Below, one piece after another: positions 1-11,310 of a stretch of 64,000 nucleotides of DNA. The notes under the pieces were generated by a model. The model ran no database searches, was not told where the DNA came from, and was given only the letters and a program-made list of their open reading frames with translations. The first letter of the stretch is position 1. Each line of letters begins with the position of its first letter. The DNA is from Acanthornis magna (Eukaryota > Chordata > Aves > Passeriformes > Acanthizidae). The translations under genes were made by a program, and so were the position numbers. The stretch covers positions 3,658,001-3,722,000 of the forward strand of contig JAWUZG010000332.1 of the NCBI GenBank assembly GCA_036785705.1, given 5' to 3'.

Positions 1-694
1 ATGGCCAGGGCTCCACTGTAGGAGCCAGCACTAAAATATGTGGCTCACTTGGGGCATTTACACCTCACCTCCAGCGTCCGAGGATCTACCTGTGCAGTAA
101 CTGCAGAGAACAGCAAGGGTTAATGGCCCAAAGCTCTCCAAGGACACGGGAGATGTGTTCTGTGCCACAGAGTTATGCCAGCAGGAGTCAGAGACTCAAC
201 TCTGTGCTCCTGGGAGAGGTTCACCTTCGGGAGCTGGAGACACAGAGGTGACAATGCAGGAGCCACTCCTGCAGGTCTGCTGAGGACACCCACCCAGCTG
301 ACCCAGAACAGACACTGATGGAAAGGACACAGATGACTGGAAGTGTGAAGGTGCTGAAGTCTGAGATCTGTGGATTTGGGGTTGGAATGAAGTGTGGAAA
401 CCACCTTGCTGGAGCCAGAACAACTGCATTATTCCTCCCTACATGTCCCATACCTTTCCTAGCACACAAGTTTCTTTAACTGAGTTCCTGTAGCCTTCTC
501 TCTCCGGGAATAGTGACTACAACACCAATCTACAACACTATTAAAAATACATGTATGTATTTTTTGAACTGTGAGTTACAGGAATCTCTATTTTCATAAC
601 CATTCCCACCACCAAAGAAAATGGACTGGAAAGTTATAAGCAGCTTTGTTGATTTAGGTTTGCTCTCTATAAGATCCCTCAGGAAGCTCAAACC
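1..694. other. Unclassified unique non-coding sequence
   Basis: No exon, RNA gene or known repeat is recognised. Open frames on the minus strand reach only about 95 codons, overlap each other in different frames and show no domain. The right half becomes AT-rich before the first CR1 tail. Inference: ordinary intergenic or intronic bird DNA. Confidence 0.6.
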
Positions 695-742
695 ATGGGA
701 TCTTAGAGGTCCTTTCCAACCTTAATGATTCTATAATTCTGT
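695..742 (+). mobile_element. CR1 LINE 3' tail, short relic
   Basis: The segment reads GATCTTAGAGGTCCTTTCCA and continues into an ATTCTATAATTCTG end. This is the terminal part of an avian CR1 LINE in sense orientation with its typical 8-mer tail. Only about 50 bases are clear, so the element is extremely 5'-truncated, as is usual for CR1. No coding capacity remains. Confidence 0.75.
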
Positions 743-2145
743 AAAATGTGCCACAAAGCCAGAAATTTCACCCTCCTCTTTCAAATCATGGCTCCATTTA
801 TATATAAGAGCAACTGATAAATTCCTCTTCCTTTTTCTCTTTCCCACACTTAAAAATCCAGTTATTCTTCTTCCCAGTGAAAGTTTTGAAATTGGTGTAT
901 GATTTGGTCCAGAGCCCGAGGCTGAAATCTCAGCTCCATTGAAATCAATCAGCATCTGGCCACTGGGCAAGGATGTCTTCCCAGTACCCAAACTGTTAGG
1001 ACAACTGAGCTGTGCTTTTGTCACAATGCTGGAGGTGCCCATGCACGTGGCCACACAAACACTCACCTAGAGATCACAACAGCTACAAGAAATTCACATG
1101 CAAATATCCAATATTAAAATCCAGGGGCTAAAGTGCTTGGATTTGCCAAACCTAGTACTCTATGAACGCTAGCTGGTTTGCAAACAATGTAATTGGAGTA
1201 GAATTGCTATTGTGTTTGTTTGTTTTGAATATTTTTGGCCAGGAAGTTGTCCTGGAGGTATAGTTGAGCATAAGTGGTCTGGTGGAAAAATGTCATTCAT
1301 TCTGTTCCTATTAAGACCAAAAACAATAGCCACACAAAGGCAGCAGCGACAATTTTTGCTCTTCATGCCTCTAACAATGTGTTTTCAACCCTAAAGGCAA
1401 CATCTTGTTTGTACCCAATTGATTCTGGGATCATATTTTATATAATCAAATATATCTTTGAACAAAGATATGTTTTATGAACTGCTCAGTTTCCAGATGA
1501 CCTTGGAAACAGCAATTCATAAAATATAGCTTTATCTCTATCTTCACAATCAGCTGGAAAAATTGCCCACCCATACTCTGTGGACTGCCAGTCCAGACCC
1601 AGCCAACAAAGAAATTACCCCAAGCATCCAAAATTTTAAAATACATTAATCCTTTGTTCCAGTCACTGAGCACTAAGCACAAATTACTTGCCCCAGAAGC
1701 CTGGTAAAGACCCGGGTTGCATCCATCATCTTTCAATCACCAAAGGAAAGTGATTGAAAAACACACCCCAGGAGACAAAACAATCTAGGTTAGCAGAAAA
1801 AAACCCTCCTTTCATTAAATGTTTATTATGAAATCTGTACATGAAACCATATATAGACCCCTTATGTCATGGCAAAGCTAAAGGCTGTGTTTCAGATCAG
1901 ACGGAAGACTTTGCAGATGCAAATGGCCATTAGTGGAATATCAGTGGTTCTAGAAAGGGATGACAAATACCCTACTTGATGTTTTACAGCTTTATGAATC
2001 ATAGGACTGTTGCTTTAAAACATAGGGGGAACATCTCAGTTAAAAGGGAACTGAAATTCCTCTAACAGGGACTGCCTGCACCACCTGGGCTCTCCCAAGG
2101 ATGGGTGGACAGCAGACAGAGCATCAGAGCATCAGAGACCTGGTG
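743..2145. other. Unclassified AT-rich non-coding sequence
   Basis: No gene is recognised. The stretch around 1380-1500 is AT-rich and holds a perfect 20-base palindrome-like inverted repeat at 1452-1471 (see findings). The open frames, up to 111 codons on the minus strand at 731-1066, run into the CR1 tail and have no recognisable domain. Confidence 0.55.
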
Positions 2146-2363
2146 AGAGCATGGCAGGAAGAAATTCTTCCCTGTGAGGCCCTGGCACAGGTGCCCAGAG
2201 AAGCTGTGGCTGCCCCTGGATCCCTGGCAGTGTCCAAGGCCAGGCTGGACAGGGCTTGGAGCAGCCTGGGACAGTGGAAGGTGTCCCTGCCCATGGCAGG
2301 TGTTGAACAAGATGGGCTTTAAGGTCCCTCCCAACCCAAACCATCCTGTTATGATTCTATGCC
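2146..2363 (+). mobile_element. CR1 LINE 3' end, sense
   Basis: Successive hallmarks of the avian CR1 3' region are present: GAAATTCTTCCCTGTGAGG, CCTGGCACAGGTGCCCAGAG, AAGGCCAGGCTGGACAGGGC, GGTGTCCCTGCCCATGGCAG, TTTAAGGTCCCTCCCAACCC and a final TGATTCTATG. The element is 5'-truncated and keeps about 220 bases. An open frame of 73 codons on this strand is simply CR1 3' sequence and not a gene. Confidence 0.93.
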
Positions 2364-5300
2364 TCATGTAAACCTGCAAACCCAAGAGCCACTAGAGTGT
2401 GTGGGTACAGCACAGCCCCAAAGACACTCACCAAGTCCTCCAGGTAAATCAGCACATGAGCTGCTGCAAACAGCGGAGTGTGACCGAATCTCTGAGGGAG
2501 GTGCCAGGTTCACCACACAAATCTGTCCCTCCCTGCCAGTCCCGTGCCCTGCCCAGCACAGCCAAGGACCAGGGCTGCCTCAGCCTCAGGCAGCACAGCA
2601 CTGGGGGAGATCTCTTTCCTCCTCTCTCAACACATGGTATTTAAATAGAAGGAGGACCCCAGAGAGAGTTAACTAATGAGCTGTGAGATGTGAGGTCAGG
2701 AAGAGCAGCAAGCACAGAACACCTCACTGCAGGCTGGACTGGGCGCCCCAGCCCTCAGCAGCACTATCCCAGCAGAGAATCCACCTCCTTCCCTGCCCCA
2801 GCAGAGGCAGCTTTAACAAGTGTTTCTAAACACGCTTAGCTTCAGCAAGAGGGAAAAATAAGAGAAACTTGGGATCACTTACAAGATGTTAATCCAGGGC
2901 AGGCAGAGGTCAAGTGAAGGTCAGATGCGACAGCCCAGCTGGCAATTTTTTTTTATATTTCAACTTCCAAGGAAGTCTTGGGCCAGAGAACATCTCAGTG
3001 TTTCACACACAACCAGGTGAAACACCACACAAAGCAGGGATTCACAGGAAGAGGCACTTTAATATCTGGATAAATAAATTCAGTGAGGAGCCTCGAATAC
3101 TGAGGTGGAGATGTTTAATTTTTAACCTATAAAATAATATTCTCTAGCATTCCGTGACAAAATCCAGCCACTTGCAGTCTTAATTACAATATTTTTTTCC
3201 CATGTCTCTGCCTACTTTGAAAGTTCACCATTGTCTCTGGTGAGAGACAAATCCACCAGAGGGTATTTCCAAAACAGAAAGCCCTGTTTTTATCGGGATC
3301 TCCCCACAAGAGACCCCAGGGCTTGCATTAGAGACTTGTTTGTTCTCTGTAATGTTATATTAGAAAGATTAAAAGTTTTGCTGTTAGTTGAAGAAAGGCT
3401 TTAAAGCACTGGTACCAGAAGTGACCGCAGGTCTGGTTTTCATCCAAACACAGGAAAGAAACTGAAGATCATCCCTGAGACAGCTTTTCCACGGCAGCCA
3501 GATTCATACAAGCCCAAATCCCACCAAGTGTGGATGGAATTACTGCCCTGCACTGTGATATTGTCCCAAGGTCCCGGACACCCTGGGTGTGTGCCACTGC
3601 TGCAGCGAAGGGCACAGCATCTGCTCCCACCCGGTGGGACCCTGCTCGGGACAGAGCACGAGGTGCAGAGATCACCCTGCCCGGCCCAGGCAGCGCCCGG
3701 GCCCTGCAGAGAAGGGCCACCCTCGGCCGTGGGCTGCAGGGAAGCAGCGAGCTGTAAATTCCGATTGGGACTCTGGGCACTGCCCAGTGGAGACACTAAC
3801 ACAGCGTGTCTCCTGCCTTGTCCAGAGTGCGGCTTCCCAGCATTGTTCTGAGTAGCTCCGGACCCCCACTGGAGCACAGCGATGGGTGGCTTCCACTGAA
3901 ATGTCCCCCAACCAAGCTGATTTACAGCTGCCAGGAGTCTCCAGGATGTCAGCTCTTCCTGATTAATTTTTTTATCCTTATTTTCCCTCGTTTTATATTT
4001 GAATATTGCTTATTGCGATATTCTTCAGAACTATTCTCTGGAAAGCCATCCTGGCTAATTTTTGGCTTATAAATTGCTCATGAGCAGTTTGTGGCTTGTG
4101 TTTAGAAAAAAAAAAAAGAAATCAAGAAACTCTGGCTCATTTTGGTTGGATGAAGAGATTTTGTGGCCTGCATCAATTCTAGTCCCTGACAGCAATGACA
4201 GAGCTCTTATTATCACAAACATACAGTTGCAATTTTAAAATTTGCTTCCTGTGACTCTTCGTTAAAATTTAATCAACAGTTTCTGTTTCCACAAATATTT
4301 CTCTGGCAGAAAGATCACTTTATAGAATATTCATAGGCAACAAATGAGAAGGAAGGTAAAGCAAATTTGACTTTGTGATGAGAGCCAACCTTTGCTGTCT
4401 GTCCGGCTACTTCATGGAAGGATTTAGGGAAGAGCAGCACAGGAAGGTGTAATTTTCTAGGAGCTATTGCAGAACACGAGCAACCAAAAACAAAGACCAA
4501 TGATGCAGCACCAAAATGTGGGCTAAGAAGAGACAATAGACAACATGGTGGTGGCCTAAGCAAAAAAAACTATTCTGAGTTCAGACTGGACAGGGGTTTA
4601 TTGGACCTGTTTTGTGTCTAGCTGTAGGTGACAAAACGGGACATTTCACCAAACTGAGCAGCAGATCCTGTACAACACAAACAACTTAAGGTGAACACCA
4701 GAGTTCTGAACAAAAGATGGTTGTTGAGCAAAAAGCTATTAATAGTGCTGGGTTTTATCCCAGAAATGTTGCGTAAAGTGGGACAATTCACATCCCTTCT
4801 CAGTGCTTCCATTTCCTCTCTCAAAGATCCCACTTAATATATTTGGGGCAGGGACTGGCTCTTGTTATGACTCTGTGCTGTGAATAGCACAAGGGGAACA
4901 ATGCTGCAGCCGGGACCTCTGGATGCCACCACAAATGCCAATTTTAAGCAGCAGTGACAACAAGTGGAAGGAGTTTGGGATCCAAGGAAGACCTGGCGAA
5001 ACACAGGGCATAATGCAGATTTCATCCTGTGTTGTAAGCATGGATGGCTCTCATCTCCATGCAGGAGTGACGAGGAAAAGTAAGGAGGCAGTGGAGCTGG
5101 AAAGTAAGAAGGGTCTCCACTCAGAAAGCAAAATTCCTCCGAGCTGCTCCTTCACTTCTGCATTCCCACTGCCCCACTTCACCATCCCCACAAGCAATCC
5201 TCGAACAGCTCCACACAGAGGAATGCAACCACCTGGAACCCAAAAAGGGATGTACAGGGGCCTGAGGAACACTGTGATAACCCGATGGAAAGAGTGGGGT

Positions 5301-6439
5301 CTCCTCTTCTGGGGAATGTTTTTGTGGGAAATGCTCAGGCAAAATACCCCATGTGTGTGGCTTTCTTTCTGATGAATCTGTAGAAGGTGCAGTGGTGCTG
5401 AGGAACTGCCGTGGAAAAGCCTGGGAAAGCCTTTGTGTCTACAGAACTAGCCTGGAAAGGTCCAAAGACAGCATTCAGGGGACAGCAAATCACAGGATTA
5501 CAAGAATAAGCTTGAAAGATCTGCTCAGAAGTTGAACAGATCACATCCCTGTCCTGAGGGGGAGTCTGCAGCATCCACCCAACTCACCAGGATCCAGACA
5601 CAGCCAACCTGTACTGCACATCGACAGTGCATCCCACAGGGTGCCCCAGGCCCTGGATGGCTTCTGGGATATAGCTGATTCCAAGCTCACAATCTCACCA
5701 AGGGGCAGCAGTTGATTTCCTCTGGAAACAGGCCCGGGGTCCCTGGAGAAAGGCTGTCAAGGCAGGGCCCTGCTCAGCAGGTGAGGGCAGCCCAGTCACA
5801 CTGACACCTGCGAGGATCTTCTGCTCCCCAGGTACAAAGAGATGTTCCATCATTCCAGAGATGTAGCCCATCTCTCCTTTTGTCCTGTGCTTTACCCTAC
5901 CCCTTCCTTCTGTTCTCTTCTCCATGCCCACGCCAGCTGCCACCAGGCACAGGTACCCAAAGCCACTCATCTTTGTCCTTCCTGTCTCAATCCACCTTGG
6001 CTGCGAGGTGGATGATTTTTTTTTCTCCTTTGCAAAACCAATGATCTTGAAAACCTTGAATATCACTCCTAAGCTCCAGTCTCATCCTCCTTTCATTCCT
6101 GGAGGTGCTGACCTCCTCCCACATCTCACTGAAGAGCTCCCAGCAGCCTTGTCTCCATGAAATCCAGAGGGCCTGAACCACCCTCTCAGGCAGACACCTG
6201 AGTACCAGTGCTGCTTTTCTGATTTTCTGCCGGTTTGGGACGGAACATCAGGAGCTCCACTGTAACACACAGCTCAGAGACACTTCAGATTTTGTAGTTA
6301 CAGGACCCCTGCACGTGTAGATGAAGGATCCATCCCAGATCCACTTTTCTAATGGTGTTTTTCAGCAAGGACTCATGTCAGCAATTAGCCGGCTCTCACC
6401 CTAAGCCAGGGGATCATGGAGACTGAACATCACAGTCAA
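2364..6439. other. Unclassified sequence with a small CpG cluster
   Basis: No exon or known repeat is recognised in about 4 kb. A GC-richer patch at about 3570-3790 has a modest number of CpGs, and long overlapping open frames on both strands there reflect composition rather than coding. A 12-A run lies at 4106-4117. The 149-codon frame at 4923-5372 (+) has no recognisable domain and is overlapped by minus-strand frames. Its codon use looks random. Confidence 0.55.
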
Positions 6440-7320
6440 GCACAGCCTACCCTATTATGCTTCTCACCTCATTTTTCAACTCGCGCCCCTCCCTTTGTAA
6501 TTTGGTGGTAAATAAATGCCTGGACAAAATATCAGCTAATTAACTGGGAGCGTCTTTGTGAACAAAAGATGAATGGACACCTCAGACAGGATCACAGGGC
6601 AGCCCTGCCCCGTGAGGGATATTCTGAAAAAACATTCCCAGGTAACTGATACTGAACAGATCCCACTTCCTAAGAGCCCTCAGGGACTCCCCGGAATTGC
6701 TGCAGGGTCCCAAGGAGACCTTTCAGAGGTTAACTCTGTGCAGACACCACGGAGGGCAGCAACTGGCACGGCTTTAGCTCCCAAGGCTGCGCTGTCCTTC
6801 ACTCCCCTGACAATTCGACACACTGCTGTTTATCCTAATCCATTGTTCATGGTCCTCCCCACCCAGTTCTCAGCCCATGTGATGCTCTCCTGTCCTCACC
6901 AACTGGAATTAATTTGGGGTGCTAGGGCTCTATCAAGACACTTCACTAAAATCTAAATGTTGGCAAGGAATTACCTGCTGTCATAAGATATTTTGGGATT
7001 TTATCAGACACTCAGAGTAAACATGCAAGTCATCACATTTTTCTGGGGCAGTTGGCTTGTAATTCCCAGCTGCCCCAGTGTTCCTCTGAATAAGCAGGCA
7101 ACTTTAAGAGGGAGATCCTGGTCAGAAAGGATTGTTTATCAACATAAACTTTATTCTCCCAGAATTCCCCTCCACTGGCGTGTTATGTAAAGCTGATGCT
7201 GCTAAAACATTCAGCTGAACTTAGGTCAAGAGAAGATGGCTTTTGAAAGCCTTCCAATGGTTCATTTGCAATAAATGGCTGAGGAATAAATCATTTCAGC
7301 CCTGATGAGTCCTCAAGCAG
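6440..7320. other. Candidate conserved non-coding block
   Basis: AT-rich single-copy sequence without repeat signatures. It contains TAAT-type homeodomain cores (AGCTAATTAACTGG near 6534), a SOX/TCF-like GAACAAAAGATG near 6560, GATTGTTTATC near 7130 (forkhead/SOX-like) and a C/EBP-like ATTTGCAATAAATGG near 7265. Such density is common in vertebrate enhancers, but conservation cannot be tested here. A 127-codon frame at 6573-6956 (+) shows no domain I recognise. The functional call is inference. Confidence 0.22.
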
Positions 7321-10300
7321 CCAACTCTGTTAGCTGGGCAACTCCAGCAGTGAGGAGCAGGGGAAGGCTTCAGTGACACTTGGGGACTCGTGACAGGCAC
7401 AGAAAGCAGCAGGGAGGACCACCAGGCTGAGGGAGGCTGCGATGTTGGGCCTGACCATGCTCCTCACTAGACAAGGACCCCACTAATGGCAGCAAGTATC
7501 ACTTACTCCTTCTGAATTCTTCCCAGTGGGGAAGGCTTCTGCATTCTCTCATGGACAGGGCTGGTTTCCTGCCCTGATGCCCAAGGCACATAACCCCCAC
7601 ATGCATTTTTCCCGAGTTTATCCAGCTGACAGCATGCCTATGCCTCATGTAAATGCCTGCTTTTCTGCCAGCCCTGCTATGCTCTTGCCTTCAGTGACTG
7701 CAGTGACAACAGCTGCCAGGAGGTGCTGATGGGCTGAATGAAACCAGCCAGGAGCAGCCAAGGATGCCTGGGCTGCCACCTTTGGCCTCAGAGAGACATA
7801 GAGAATGCTACATTTACATGACTTTTTGTGTTGTCAGTGTCCCTCCTTCCTTTTGGAGACCTCAGGATTCAATCCTGTGCAGTGCAAGGTGTTTCAGGGT
7901 CCCTTCCTCCTCTCCCAAAGGCAAAGGACTTTAATTCACACCCCGGAGCTGGGATGGGACCCCCCCACTCCCAGGCCACAGCTCAGCCATCACAATCTAC
8001 CCACAGAGCTCCTTCAGCTCCCCACAGCACCATCTCCAGCTTCTCAGGTCTGCCATGGTGGCACTGAGACAGCGCTGGAGAGATGGATTTGAGGAGAAAG
8101 CTTCAGGAGGGGAGGGACAGAGATGGCAGCCGTGTGACCAGTCTGATAGCTCAGTGAGGACCAAAGCAAATCTCCCTCCCGGGGGCACCTCCTGCAGCCC
8201 CAGCTCCAAAGGGCTGCTGACTCAGGAGTGCCCGGGGCTCTGACAGGTTTGGGCTGGAGCAGCTGATCCCAGCCCAGTCCTGAGGAAGGGACGCTGTCAG
8301 CCTGGCTGCTCTGGGCAGCCTCTGCTCAGCCTGGCTGCTCCAGAGGGTACCAGCAGCCCTGGGGCAGGCTCTGCTCTTGAGCACTGCCCCTTTTCTGGGA
8401 CACAGAGGAGCCTCCAGCCCCAAGCCCTCGCCTCCTACACAGCGTTAGCTCAGCTCAGAACAGAGCTGCCACAGAGCCCTCGGCTGCCCAGGTCCAGTGC
8501 AGCTGTTCCACCAAGTCCAGACAGCTAAAAATACCAGCGTTTTTCTGCAGAATAGGAGGGTTTAAGGCAGGACTCTGGTGCAGAACAGTTCTTTCCCTTT
8601 AAATTCACACCCTAGGCCAAGCATGTTTTGCAAGAGCCTCCCTGTGCAGACAAGCCCCGAGGCTCCAGCGCAGAAAAACACTGCTGCTGGGGGAAGCACC
8701 CAAACCGTACTGGGGCAGGGCACCAGCTTTGCAGCAAGGCGGCTGCTGCCCCTGCATGGGGCAGGAGAGATGGGACAGACCCGGAGATATGGGCTCTCCA
8801 TCACCAGAGAAGACATTCAGTGTCTCTTCTGACCCGCAAAAATGACCATGAAGAGAAGAACGGGAAAGAGCAAGAGGAGGGGACAGACAGACATCACACA
8901 CGCAGCTCTGCTCGCTTGGAAATCATGAACTGGGCTTCTTCTCCTTCTCGCAAATGGTGGTATTGAATTAAACAGAAGGAGATTTCCACCTAGAGATGTG
9001 TTTGAGGCTTGCTATTATCTTTGATATTGAGAATGTTTAGGGCCCAGATAGGACAGATTGCCTGACTGTCCTGCGATGACAAAGGGTGAGAGAAATTGGA
9101 GAGTCCCAACATACAAAGCAAGTACAACACCTGGGGCTTTACGGGAAATACCAGATTATCACAGTCCTGGCAATAAAACCAAAACTGCTGGCAGTGCTTC
9201 ACTCTACAACTGCTTCTTTCTTCCCTTCTAAGCCCCCAAAATGAACAAGACACCTACCTAACCCCACGAGAACACCAGAGCTGTGACTCACAGAATCTCC
9301 CTCAAACACCAACTCAAAACATTACCAACACAAAATGTTACAACACATGAAATGAGCAATGGCCCTGCCAACATAAGGCTGCTTCTTAAAATTGCACGGC
9401 CTGCCCACATTTTCTAAATATAGGATATACAAGGAAGCCTCTCCAGAAGTCCTAATAATCCAAACAACCAACCAAATACATGCTACATGGACAGAGGTGG
9501 TTTTGAAAGCTGTTTTCAAAGTATTTTCACAGCATAACATTTTTTGCCACTCTTGCTTTCTCTTCTGCCCAGCAGCAGCAGGTAGGATGGATAAGCTTGA
9601 CCACAAAAAGGAGTAATTCCCTGAATTGCAGCTTAGGAAAGTCCCAAGCAACAAGAGCAGCATTGCAACTGCTTGTCTGCAGATTCAGATGGGCGGTCTT
9701 ACACCTCGGAGCATGCCAGGAGGAGAGCTGAAAGCATTATTGAAAAAATTAAAGCCTGGGAGGTGTATAGAAGCCAAGGTCAGCTGGCATGGGCAGGGCC
9801 TGCAGCACCTCCACCAACGCCAGCAGGGCAGATCAGCAGCACTGGAGCCTCCTGAACAAACAAGCTGAGAGAGGAGCCCTGAAGGGGCAGAAGCTTGCAC
9901 AGGATCTGGGGCTGAAGGGTTCTGTGCTGGGGCTACGCAGCCCAAAGCTGTGCTGTGCCTCTGCTGCAGCTTTGCCAGGGCTGGTGTCCAGCAGCAAAAC
10001 TCCCTCAGGACATGCTCCTGTGGCAGTGCCTCTTCCCCTTTCCTTCACAACAGAGAGCCAGGACTGTCTGCCCACAACAACACTTTTCACTCGACAGCTT
10101 TTCTTTGGTTATCAACAAACCTCTTCACCCTCATGCCTGCAAGTGCACAGCTGTGACTCAGGACAGCTGAGTCAGACCCCGAGCCCCAGGGTCAGGAGCT
10201 GGCAGCGGCAGTGCTGCTGAGTGTCACCACAGCATGGGGTGGTGGGCACTGCCCTTCACCTCCGGCCACCCACAGCAAACTCCAGTGCTCGTTTAACCAT

Positions 10301-10344
10301 TCCTTCAGAGTTTTACTGTTTTCTCCCCCAACTACCACCAAATT
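7321..10344. other. Unclassified non-coding sequence
   Basis: No gene or known transposon is recognised. A 14-base direct repeat (CAGCCTGGCTGCTC) occurs at 8298 and 8327. Several moderate open frames (95-143 codons) overlap in different frames and have no domain. A paired AP-1-type inverted repeat lies at 10154-10174 (see findings). Confidence 0.55.
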
Positions 10345-10636
10345 TGCCAAGATATTTGATAGGACAAGGGGAAATGGATTTAAATGGAAAGAAAGTAGGT
10401 TTAGATTGGATGTAAGGAAGAAAGTCATCCCTGTGAGGGTGGGGATGCCCTGGCACAGGTTGCCCAGAGAAGCTGTGGCTGCTCCATCCCTGGAAGTGTC
10501 CAAGGCCAGGCTGGACAGGGCTTGGAGCAGCCTGGGCCAGTGGAAGGTGTCCCTGCCCATGGCAGGGGTGGAATGAGATGAGTTTTAAGGTCCCTCCCAA
10601 CCCAAACCTGTCTGCGATTCTAACATTCTATGATTC
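10345..10636 (+). mobile_element. CR1 LINE 3' end, sense
   Basis: The element is recognisable from AGGACAAGGGGAAATGGATT at 10361 through GTAGGTTTAGATTGGATGTA, the CCCAGAGAAGCTGTGGCTGC segment, TGTCCCTGCCCATGGCAGGG and TTTTAAGGTCCCTCCCAACC, to a tail with CATTCTATGATTC. It is one of the longest CR1 3' ends in the window at about 290 bases. It is 5'-truncated and lacks reverse transcriptase sequence. The exact left border is uncertain by tens of bases. Confidence 0.94.
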
Positions 10637-11009
10637 AAGGTGACCCTCCTGAAATCCATCCATGTTTCTTCATGGATCTTAAACCCTGAGACCCAAGACT
10701 CTCCCTTGATCCACATGTGTCTGCTTCAGACAGAGGAGAAGTTTCTTTATCCTTAAATGGTCTCACTGGCCTTGCTGGACAGAAAGGAAAGTGTCAGGAC
10801 TGATCACGGTGGGCAGTGGGAAAGACACCCAGGAAGAGGCAATTCACACTGCCTCCCATCTTTCTGAGATGATCTTTTCACGATAAAAGATTCAGATTCT
10901 GGACAAAGAGTATTCATACTTGGAAGGATTGGGAGAGGTAACTCAGGACTGAATTGGAAATGTTCTTTCAAGCAGAGAAGCAGCATGGTCATTATCATGC
11001 ACACACTGC
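10637..11009. other. Unclassified spacer
   Basis: Unique sequence between a CR1 tail and the next candidate conserved block. Nothing recognised. Confidence 0.5.
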
Positions 11010-11310
11010 TTTTGGTACCGAGTCATCGTTTCATGAAAGACCCGGGGTAATTTTAGCTTTGGGCTGACTCGTTTTTGCTCGATCATATAACTGGCATCTC
11101 TGCAATGTCAGAATCTCTCCTGAGATGCGAGTTTTAGCTGTGTTTGTTACCCCACAGCTATCCAAAGAGTTTATTTTAGCATTCATTAAACGTGCCTCTC
11201 ACGCAGCCTCTCAGCACAAATACAGAAACCTAATCTCATTTATTGACAAATGCGAAGCAAAATACACTTCCATGCCAAGGAGAAGTTCATTGCATTCTTT
11301 GTCCTTGCCC
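11010..11310. other. Candidate conserved non-coding block or relic exon
   Basis: AT-rich single-copy sequence that keeps many CpGs (ACCGAGTCATCG, CTGACTCGTTTTTGCTCGAT, ATGCGAG, AAACGTGCC, TCACGCAG, AATGCGAAGC), which is unusual in methylated AT-rich avian DNA. A plus-strand frame at 11125-11331 has 68 codons, and a pyrimidine-containing GTTTGTTACCCCACAG resembles a splice acceptor at about 11155. I recognise no protein family in it. An enhancer-like conserved element is the favoured reading, and an unrecognised small exon is the alternative. Confidence 0.28.

Noticed and set aside
3253..3266. CTCF site CCACCAGAGGGTAT
   Set aside because: Two mismatches at informative 3' positions, so likely chance.
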